IMG/VR virus record: IMGVR_UViG_3300031351_000018
Location: 1 to 25,391 of that record
Direction: 5' to 3' (one strand)
Source of the DNA: a virus
Length of the DNA stretch: 25,391 nt
Shown here: positions 20,232 through 25,391 of the stretch, in pieces
How positions within the stretch are numbered: position 1 is the stretch's first letter
Layout: every line of letters begins with the position of its first letter
The notes under the pieces: model-generated
Told to the model about the DNA's origin: nothing
Databases searched by the model: none
What the model saw: only the letters and a program-made list of their open reading frames with translations
Program-made: the position numbers and the translations under genes

Positions 20232-20908
20232 TGGACTTAATTTTTGACCCTCCGGAATTAGGTTGTGTTTTGCATCTGCCGGGACTGCCTAATGGTGGCA
20301 GCACAATTCTTGATAGAAGTCCTTATGGTAATCACGGCACTTTAGGTGCTGGTGCTGCTGCCCCTACTTGGGCAAGATTACCCAGCGGCTTATGGTATCT
20401 GGACTTTGACGGTGGTGACAAGATACTCTGCGGTAATCATATATTACTACAAGTTGGAGGTTCGGATTACACAGTAGAAGTATGGTTTAAGCCGACCAAT
20501 GCTGCTGGCTGGCAAGCTATTATTTCCAAGAGCAATGTCCAGTATAAGAATAGATATTCTTTAGGTATCAAGAATAGTGGTATATGGGCGTTTAAGGAGG
20601 TGGCAAACGATGGGGGGATCCAGATTGGGGGTGGTACGGTAACCTCAACAGCTTATCATCACGGCGTTTTAACTATGGGTAGTGCAGGATATAAGGTTTA
20701 TTTAGACGGAATCCTGGCAGATAGCAGTGCCTCCACCACTACTCCAGCTAGCGGGACTTACACTGAACTACAGATAGGGTGGGACGTTTGGAGTGAAGAA
20801 CCTTGGAGAGGTTCTATTGCCCTACCCAGAATCTATAACAGGATTTTGAGTGCTCTGGAAATCCAGAACCACTATCAGCGGGAAAAACATCTATTTGGAG
20901 TAGTATAA
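20231..20908 (+). CDS. LamG/concanavalin-like protein (tail side)
   Basis: 225 residues. Jelly-roll pattern: LGCVLHLPGLPNGGSTILDR, SPYGNHGTLG, then WYLDFDGGDKILCGNHILLQ, YTVEVWFKPTNAAGWQAIIS, a YKVYLDGILADS strand, LQIGWDVWSEEPWRGSIALP and RIYNRILSALEIQNHY. The order D-x-S-x-x-G-N-H-G, F-x-G, W-F-K, Y-x-D-G and R-I-Y-N-R is that of LamG-3 domains. AGGAG about 10 bases before the ATG, which abuts the tape measure stop. Probably a distal tail or tip glycan-binding subunit. Less similar to the head-side LamG protein than a recent duplication would be. Confidence 0.78.
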   Translation: MDLIFDPPELGCVLHLPGLPNGGSTILDRSPYGNHGTLGAGAAAPTWARLPSGLWYLDFDGGDKILCGNHILLQVGGSDYTVEVWFKPTNAAGWQAIISKSNVQYKNRYSLGIKNSGIWAFKEVANDGGIQIGGGTVTSTAYHHGVLTMGSAGYKVYLDGILADSSASTTTPASGTYTELQIGWDVWSEEPWRGSIALPRIYNRILSALEIQNHYQREKHLFGVV

Positions 20909-21391
20909 ATGGAAAGATTAAGTGCTGTCGTATTATACCCATTTGCGAAAGGAAACCTTGTTGAGACTGGTATTCAATATAGCGACCTCCATACTACGAC
21001 AACAGACGATTATGAAGTTGTTGAGACTGTTAAAATAGATGTCCCTATGCCTGCTTCACATTCTCAGGAACCGATTGTAGAAGTGGAGTTTGGACTTACC
21101 TGTTCTATTCAATCAAGTGCTGGCGCTGAGAGCGTATTGTTCAAATGGCAGGCGAGTGAAGATGTAGCTTTTACAAGTCCAGTTGACCTTAATACTGAGA
21201 TAATTTATGCAGCTGATGCTTCAGCACTAAAGGAATATACTGTCAGTGGACGATTTGAAGTTGAGGCTGATTTTAATGAAGTCCCCTTCTGGCTCAGATT
21301 AGTGATTAAGTCTGGTGGCGCTGGTGGTGAAACAGCAAAGGGTAAAACAAAGAACTCCAGCTATGTAAGAGTAATCTATAGTGATGAGTAA
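20909..21391 (+). CDS. Tail-tip beta-sandwich protein
   Basis: 160 residues. MERLSAVVLYPFAKGN opens, with a beta-sandwich middle (VEVEFGLTCSIQSSAGAESV, then LFKWQASEDVAF) and a C-terminal FWLRLVIKSGGAGGETAKGK with TKNSSYVRVIYSDE. No enzymatic residues are evident. Between the LamG and hub genes, it is probably a distal-tail structural component. GGAG precedes the ATG, which abuts the previous stop; the next gene's ATG abuts its TAA, so the three are likely translated together. Confidence 0.6.
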   Translation: MERLSAVVLYPFAKGNLVETGIQYSDLHTTTTDDYEVVETVKIDVPMPASHSQEPIVEVEFGLTCSIQSSAGAESVLFKWQASEDVAFTSPVDLNTEIIYAADASALKEYTVSGRFEVEADFNEVPFWLRLVIKSGGAGGETAKGKTKNSSYVRVIYSDE

Positions 21392-22990
21392 ATGAAGGCT
21401 AGAAATGAAATAAAGCAGGAACGAATACTGGTTTTTGGCTTGATGGCGGATACTGGAGTGAATGCTAGAACGCCAGATGGAGCCGATTATAGCCATCAAG
21501 ATATTATCTCTTTGGAAGGTGATATAGACTTCAGGTCATTACCGAGTTTGACTGTGGCTATAGATGAGACTGAAGTTCTCATTGAAAAAGGGTCGCCACT
21601 CATAGAAAACCGAATAGAGGAACGGAGCATCGCCGAATTTACCGTTGTTGACCTTGCTGGTTCTGAAACTTACCAGAAGGGTCAGCCTGTTGAAATGTGG
21701 GACATTTACGAAGCGTTAATCTTCGGTGGAGTAATAGATACCCCTGAGACAATAAGATATGCTCCCAGTGGCGAACTACACCACCCCATTCTTTGCGCTG
21801 ACTATCATTACTTTGCTGATAAACGGCTGGTTGCCGAGTCCTACTTGAATAAAACCTGTGGCTTTATCGTAGAAGACATCTTCGACAAATACCTGGCTGA
21901 TGAAGGTGCCATAATAGGCAACATAGAACTCGGGGCGACTCTTATTGAGGCTATTTTTAACTATGTCCGGGTCACTGATGCCTTTGATGCCCTAGCTGAA
22001 AAGGCGGGTAAAATCTGGTTCATAGACGAGAACAAGGCACTCTACTTTCAGAATAGAGATACTACCCCAGCACCATGGGAATTGAATGATACCACAAATA
22101 GACCAGCCAAAGGGACTACTAGACTATCAGGTGGCAATCCCTTATACCGGAATAGACAATACATCCGGGGTGGGCGGGGAACTACGGCTTTACAGAAAGA
22201 AAAGTTTGTAGCAGATGGCGAACAAAATGCTTTTACTTTATCCTTTCCTTGTGCCAAAGTGCCTACATTTGTTGAAGTGAATACTGTGGACAAAACACCC
22301 CTGGGAATTAAGGGACTAGATGCTCTTGGCGATTTCGCCTCTTACTGGAATAAAGGAGACCCCACAATAACTTTAACTGATGTGCCTACTGCTGGTTGGA
22401 TAGTAGAAATCTGGTATTACGGGCAATTTGACATCTTGACTTTAGTCGAAGATGCAGACGAAATCGCCTCCCAACTCGCCATTGAAGGTGCAGGAACAGG
22501 GTATGTAGATGATATCGCCGATGAACCGACACTGAATGATAAAGACGCTTCTTTTGATTCGGGACTGGCTAAACTAGCCAGATTTGGAGTCACAGGAAGG
22601 CACTTCCTTTTTCAGACTATTAGGAGCGGGTTGAAACCAGGGCAATTACTAACAGTCAACTATCCTGCACTGAGCCTCACTGAAGATATGCTCATAGAAG
22701 CGGTAACAATAAGGGTTATTAGAGGGCATATCACCTATGATGTTACTGCCATTCAGGGACCAGAAATGGGAAGCTGGACTAACCTATTCAAAGCCCTCGC
22801 AGCTATGAAGGGCGAAGTAATCGAACGGCTGAATGTAGGTAGCGAGCAGATACTTATTATTCTAGCTATGCACAAAGGGGGATGGGGTTGGAGCGAAGAG
22901 ATAACGGAATATGCCAATACTTGCGTCTTCCCAAGTGCGGTTACAGCTCCTATCCCATATCCAGCAACGACAGGAGTTTATCCATGTTAG
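21392..22990 (+). CDS. Tail hub / tail-tip protein (Tal or gp27-like)
   Basis: 532 residues, the longest tail-tip gene. Its N-terminal 110 residues show a beta-barrel arrangement (GDIDFRSLPSLTVAIDE, ERSIAEFTVVDLAG, KGQPVEMWD, GGVIDTPE) like the hub domains of siphovirus Tal and T4 gp27-like proteins. A middle segment includes ADYHYFADKRLVAESYLNKT, and EAIFNYVRVTDAFDALAEKA, then GKIWFIDENKALYFQNRD, again typical. A beta domain follows (residues about 250-345), then FDSGLAKLARFGVTGRHFLF and LKPGQLLTVNYPALSL. No peptidase or lysozyme motif seen. The ATG directly follows a TAA, with only a weak ribosome binding site. Confidence 0.78.
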   Translation: MKARNEIKQERILVFGLMADTGVNARTPDGADYSHQDIISLEGDIDFRSLPSLTVAIDETEVLIEKGSPLIENRIEERSIAEFTVVDLAGSETYQKGQPVEMWDIYEALIFGGVIDTPETIRYAPSGELHHPILCADYHYFADKRLVAESYLNKTCGFIVEDIFDKYLADEGAIIGNIELGATLIEAIFNYVRVTDAFDALAEKAGKIWFIDENKALYFQNRDTTPAPWELNDTTNRPAKGTTRLSGGNPLYRNRQYIRGGRGTTALQKEKFVADGEQNAFTLSFPCAKVPTFVEVNTVDKTPLGIKGLDALGDFASYWNKGDPTITLTDVPTAGWIVEIWYYGQFDILTLVEDADEIASQLAIEGAGTGYVDDIADEPTLNDKDASFDSGLAKLARFGVTGRHFLFQTIRSGLKPGQLLTVNYPALSLTEDMLIEAVTIRVIRGHITYDVTAIQGPEMGSWTNLFKALAAMKGEVIERLNVGSEQILIILAMHKGGWGWSEEITEYANTCVFPSAVTAPIPYPATTGVYPC

Positions 22991-23457
22991 GAAAATGGAG
23001 ATGGACAAAGAATATCAGAATAACGGTTTTTGACCTTGATGGTAATGTAATCCAGCAAGACGATATACCAAATACCATAACCACATTAGCCTTAAATTTA
23101 TGGCAATCTTTATTGGCGGGAGACCTTGGCGCTGTTGATGATGGCGAGATTTACTATATGGATGTAGGGGATGATGCCACGCCTCCGACTATTGGGGAGA
23201 CCACATTGGTAAACGCATTGAATCGTAAGGCACTCACCAGCTCATCCAAGCCTGCCAATGGTCAATTCCAGACAGTGTTTTATATCGCACCTAGTGAATA
23301 CAATTATCAGTGGGAGGAATTGGGGTTCTTTGCCGGGTCAACTGCGAATGCGAATGTTGATACCGGCACAATGATAGCCCGTGTCTTATACTCTCATCTC
23401 AAAAATGCGGCACACAGTGTCCAAATAGAACGTCTGGATAAAATAGAGGAGATTTAA
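22984..23457 (+). CDS. Minor tail/tip protein
   Basis: 157 residues (begins MLGKWRWTKNIRITVFDLDG). It has GEIYYMDVGDDATPPTIGET, TLVNALNRKALTS, then YNYQWEELGFFAGSTAN and a final DTGTMIARVLYSHLKN. The pattern (I-x-Y-x-x-x-G-D-x-x-x-P ... L-x-x-x-x-x-R-K) recurs in small phage tail proteins found before fibres. ATG 22984 lies eight bases after AGGAG and overlaps the hub stop; the frame opens earlier at 22882 inside the hub gene, with no signal there. Confidence 0.7.
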   Translation: MLGKWRWTKNIRITVFDLDGNVIQQDDIPNTITTLALNLWQSLLAGDLGAVDDGEIYYMDVGDDATPPTIGETTLVNALNRKALTSSSKPANGQFQTVFYIAPSEYNYQWEELGFFAGSTANANVDTGTMIARVLYSHLKNAAHSVQIERLDKIEEI

Positions 23458-23460
23458 CAA

Positions 23461-24096
23461 ATGGCTTATGTAAAATATACTTGGCAGAATTTACCGAATA
23501 TTACAACCCCAATAGATAAAGCCAATTTAGACCACCTTGAGACGCAGTATGAGGAATTCACGAAATTATTTAATGCCTTTACAATCCTTGCAGCAGATGT
23601 TAATGACACACCCGCAGCCTTAACTTTAGCTGCCTCAACAATAGTCGCAAGGTTGGCTGCCGGGGGAATTGTTGCCGCAACTCCAGCACAGATTATGGCT
23701 ATTCTTACAGGACAGGCTGGTGCTGACTTCTCAATGAATACCCACAAGATAACAGCGGTCGTTGACCCAACAGCCGACCAGCACGCAGCAACCAAGAAAT
23801 ATGTAGATGAAAGTAGGGAAATAGCCACTGGCTCTTATAGTGGTAATGGAGGGGCTGGCGGTCGGCAGATTACAACAGGCTTCGTGCCTACCCTTGTCTG
23901 GCTCAAGACGTTAAATTCGTCGATTAGTTTCATTATAGAGGGACAGGATGCTAATGAGTCTATTTTAATAACGGCAAATCCAACAAGAGAGACGGCAGTT
24001 CATATTCACGCTACCGATGGCTTTACTGTAGGTGATGGTTCTGATATAGGCAATAATAATGGTGTGACTTATTACTGGTGGGCAATATCAGCATAG
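23461..24096 (+). CDS. Tail fibre protein
   Basis: 211 residues. After a helical start (DKANLDHLETQYEEFTKLFN) comes an Ala-rich shaft, then MNTHKITAVVDPTADQHAAT with KKYVDES, the classic phage tail-fibre repeat (M-x-x-H-x-I-x-x-V-x-x-P-x-x-x-x-D-A-A-T-K-x-Y-V-D). The tip domain follows: GSYSGNGGAGGRQITTGFVP, then a LVWLKT strand, and DGSDIGNNNGVTYYWWAISA. Shape is N-terminal anchor, shaft and C-terminal receptor-binding tip. AGATTTAACAA lies before the ATG. Placed after the tail-tip genes, as usual for receptor binding proteins. Confidence 0.82.
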   Translation: MAYVKYTWQNLPNITTPIDKANLDHLETQYEEFTKLFNAFTILAADVNDTPAALTLAASTIVARLAAGGIVAATPAQIMAILTGQAGADFSMNTHKITAVVDPTADQHAATKKYVDESREIATGSYSGNGGAGGRQITTGFVPTLVWLKTLNSSISFIIEGQDANESILITANPTRETAVHIHATDGFTVGDGSDIGNNNGVTYYWWAISA

Positions 24097-24106
24097 AGGA
24101 GAAAAG

Positions 24107-24322
24107 ATGTTTTACTTTAAGCAGACTAAAGATGGGAAAATAACCAGTGTTGAGGCTAAGTCGGTAAATGTAGCCAGTTCTGGCTTTGTTAAGACTACAA
24201 AAAAGGTGTATAACGACTTTATTGCCTCTCTGCCTGTTATTGAGCCTGAGCCAGTAAGAGACCTTGCTGCTGAAATGGACGAGCTTAAAGCCAGACTAGA
24301 GAAGCTAGAGAATAAAAAATAA
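24107..24322 (+). CDS. Small coiled-coil protein
   Basis: 71 residues (begins MFYFKQTKDGKITSVEAKSV). The N-terminal half is a small beta segment; the end (EMDELKARLEKLENKK) is a heptad coiled coil. Such small genes commonly lie between tail fibre and lysis genes in phages and may help fibre trimerisation or be structural, without proof here. GAGGAGAAAAG before the ATG. Confidence 0.6.
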   Translation: MFYFKQTKDGKITSVEAKSVNVASSGFVKTTKKVYNDFIASLPVIEPEPVRDLAAEMDELKARLEKLENKK

Positions 24323-24334
24323 GGAGATATCGTT

Positions 24335-24562
24335 ATGGCAGATAACAACTTTTTTATGAAAATGACCAAAGAAGCAATGGAAGAACTGGCATCTGGTGAA
24401 AAGGGCTGGAAGGAAGCTGAAACAAATACACTACTTATGGCTTGTTTTGGTATGCTCACCAACCATCTGACGCATAAATTAGTCAAGCCGCTATGGGTCT
24501 TTGCGGGTAGCGTCTCCACAGGAGTAATCGGTTACATAGTCCACTTAGTTTTAGGGGGTTAG
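24335..24562 (+). CDS. Single-span membrane protein, holin/spanin-like candidate
   Basis: 75 residues. The N-terminal 50 residues are polar and amphipathic; the C-terminal 25 (LWVFAGSVSTGVIGYIVHLV) form one transmembrane helix. AAGGAGATATCGTT precedes the ATG. The next gene is another membrane protein with its ATG one base after the TAG, suggesting joint action. Genes with this shape after the tail fibre are often holin components; no endolysin is in the window. The assignment is from topology and position only. Confidence 0.5.
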   Translation: MADNNFFMKMTKEAMEELASGEKGWKEAETNTLLMACFGMLTNHLTHKLVKPLWVFAGSVSTGVIGYIVHLVLGG

Positions 24563-24563
24563 T

Positions 24564-24860
24564 ATGAATTGGAAAAAGTGGTTAGGATATAATCTTTACA
24601 AGAAATTTTGGTCGGTAATAGGTGGGAGACCCTGGACATTCATTAGGAGAGACATATATCACCTAGCCCCACTGGTCAATATTGTAGTCTTTATAACCAT
24701 CGGCTTCTTTTCAGGTTTGTTCTATCACGAAATACTCCAATGGGTTACTTCTGCGTGGTGGCACCCGATAGCATTAGTGGCAACATTCTGGTTTATCGGG
24801 GTGTTACAGTCACATTTTCACTGGGGAAAAGATTGGATTGAGGGACAGAAAGGCGACTAG
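24564..24860 (+). CDS. Two-span membrane protein, holin-like candidate
   Basis: 98 residues. The N-terminus is basic (KKWLGYNLYKKFW, with RR at 28-29); two hydrophobic spans lie at about 35-55 (APLVNIVVFITIGFFSGLFY) and 65-85 (WWHPIALVATFWFIGVLQSH), followed by an acidic/charged tail. Two-span, about-100-residue layout with positive N-terminus suits a class II-like holin. The ATG directly follows the previous stop. Last gene before the strong terminator at 24921, so it closes the late unit. Function is inferred. Confidence 0.5.
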   Translation: MNWKKWLGYNLYKKFWSVIGGRPWTFIRRDIYHLAPLVNIVVFITIGFFSGLFYHEILQWVTSAWWHPIALVATFWFIGVLQSHFHWGKDWIEGQKGD

Positions 24861-24920
24861 AGCCGTTACCACAAGCCACCAGAGCCAAATCTAGGGCAAT
24901 AGAATAAGGAAGTAGTAGTT

Positions 24921-24949
24921 ACTCACCTGAAAGGGTGAGTTCTTTTTTT
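24921..24949 (+). terminator. Strong intrinsic terminator ending the late operon
   Basis: A 7-bp perfect stem (ACTCACC, 24921-24927, with GGTGAGT, 24934-24940) around a 6-base loop is followed by TCTTTTTTT and an AT-rich stretch. Confidence 0.9.
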
Positions 24950-24985
24950 ATTTTAATTTATTTTGTTAAATAAGTGTTCAGGGGC

Positions 24986-25014
24986 TTGACAAATGCTAAA
25001 TAATAGTTTATAAT
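24986..25014 (+). promoter_or_regulatory. Consensus sigma-70-type promoter
   Basis: TTGACA (24986-24991) and TATAAT (25009-25014) are separated by exactly 17 bases, a perfect housekeeping consensus. A second TATAAT follows at 25018-25023. Transcription would start around 25021 and feed the gene at 25046. It lies just after the late terminator, so it opens a new unit, likely early or regulatory. Confidence 0.9.
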
Positions 25015-25045
25015 TCTTATAATAGAGTGAATAAGGAGGTTAGAA

Positions 25046-25204
25046 ATGACAATGACTAAGCTAGAAAAGGAAAAGTTACATGAGATATTTAATCCTTCTT
25101 GGGGTATGCCTCACCCAAAATGCGATTGCGAAACTTGCCCTTATAAAAAGGAATGTGAGCAGGATAATCCAGATTTCAATGCTAACTACTGCAAGGTGAG
25201 CTAA
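25046..25204 (+). CDS. Cys-rich small protein
   Basis: 52 residues (begins MTMTKLEKEKLHEIFNPSWG). Cys26, Cys28, Cys31, Cys37 and Cys49 (pattern CDCETCPYKKEC ... C) form a probable metal-binding knuckle after a charged helix. A strong AAGGAGGT lies five bases before the ATG, and the consensus promoter is 32 bases upstream of the start, so it should be highly expressed. Function unknown; the Cys pattern fits small phage zinc or iron-sulphur-like proteins, but no family is named. Confidence 0.75.
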   Translation: MTMTKLEKEKLHEIFNPSWGMPHPKCDCETCPYKKECEQDNPDFNANYCKVS

Positions 25205-25214
25205 CCTTCTGACT

Positions 25215-25267
25215 CTGCCCATCAGTTGAGCAGGTACTTGGAACACAGCATCCCGATTGGTGGGCAG
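25215..25267 (+). other. Structured intergenic RNA stem
   Basis: A 14-bp stem pairs 25215-25228 with 25254-25267 around a 25-base loop, with three G-U pairs and no bulge. No T-run follows. It fills most of the 81-base gap before the next gene, ending six bases before its ribosome binding site, so it may be a leader structure or processing site. Confidence 0.6.
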
Positions 25268-25285
25268 GAATGAGGAGAGTAGAAA

Positions 25286-25391
25286 ATGGGATATAAGCAA
25301 GAGTTAGAACGGAAGAAGATTAGAGACCAGAAGCTCTACCAGTATCATACCGAGCATCCCTTGATTAGCTACCGGGACTTGGGTAGTATCT
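25286..25391 (+). CDS. Helix-turn-helix-like protein, N-terminal part (runs off window)
   Basis: 35 residues are visible (begins MGYKQELERKKIRDQKLYQY). The segment LYQYHTEHPLISYRDLGSI resembles the first helices of small HTH regulators (pattern Y-x-x-x-H-P-x-I-S-Y-R-x-L/I-G-x-I), in which a long helix precedes the recognition fold. The rest lies outside the window. Ribosome binding site GAGGAGAG lies 6-8 bases before the ATG. Likely a regulator in the same unit as the Cys-rich gene. Confidence 0.55.
   Translation, partial: MGYKQELERKKIRDQKLYQYHTEHPLISYRDLGSI

Noticed and set aside
23466-23828. 120-codon minus-strand ORF opposite the tail fibre gene
   Set aside because: Shadow frame; the + strand has fibre repeats and correct signals.
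25205-25285. tRNA gene
   Set aside because: The stem is long and single, and no T-loop GGTTC-like or anticodon arm can be found.

Overview
This window is a late-gene segment of a tailed double-stranded DNA virus (phage or prophage), most likely a siphovirus. It shows the classical order terminase, portal, head maturation, major capsid, head-tail joining, tail tube, tail chaperones, tape measure, tail tip and fibres, then small membrane proteins. No sheath or contractile-tail gene is visible, which favours a long non-contractile tail. Nearly every gene lies on the + strand, tightly packed, with strong AAGGAG-type ribosome binding sites and the standard bacterial code: TAA, TGA and TAG are all used as terminal stops. 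The host cannot be named. There is no integrase, tRNA or host flank, and the moderate GC content and consensus sigma-70-like promoters are shared by many bacteria.

Layout. 1-5027: end of the terminase large subunit, a zinc-ribbon gene, portal, a 29-residue membrane peptide, two zinc-finger proteins, a small unknown gene, a proteasome/HslV-type Ntn hydrolase and a MuF-type head morphogenesis protein. 5013-6252: a minus-strand homing-endonuclease-like gene with its own promoter, a 46-residue DUF2292/YezD-like gene, an AT-rich repeat array and an intrinsic terminator. 6253-10972: a ChaB/zinc-ribbon/prohead-protease/scaffold fusion, a capsid cement protein, a small unknown gene and the Mu gpT-like major capsid protein. 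10973-14283: a strong RNA hairpin and seven small beta-rich or fibre-like genes, including a LamG-type protein and one gene with an in-frame amber codon. 14294-15889: head-tail connector, head closure, gp10-like and tail terminator genes. 15994-18240: two paralogous tail tube genes, one carrying a domain of about 210 residues, and a tail chaperone pair with a probable -1 frameshift. 18241-18446: a self-contained small zinc-ribbon cassette (moron-like). 18462-24096: tape measure with an apparent ATT start, a second LamG protein, tail-tip proteins, the hub and a tail fibre. 24107-24860: a small coiled-coil gene and two membrane proteins (holin candidates), closed by a strong terminator. 24986-25391: a consensus promoter drives a new unit with a Cys-rich small protein and the start of a helix-turn-helix-like gene.

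How it works together. The portal, MuF protein, protease-scaffold, cement and capsid proteins build and mature the head. The connector, closure, gp10-like and terminator proteins join it to a tail whose length is set by the tape measure, aided by the chaperones. Sugar-binding-type folds occur on both the head side (13049-13771 and the head-closure insertion) and the tail side (inserted tube domain, 20231-20908). No endolysin is in the window. No gene-free stretch exceeds 300 bases; the longest are 6076-6252 (repeats and terminator) and 24861-25045 (terminator and promoter).
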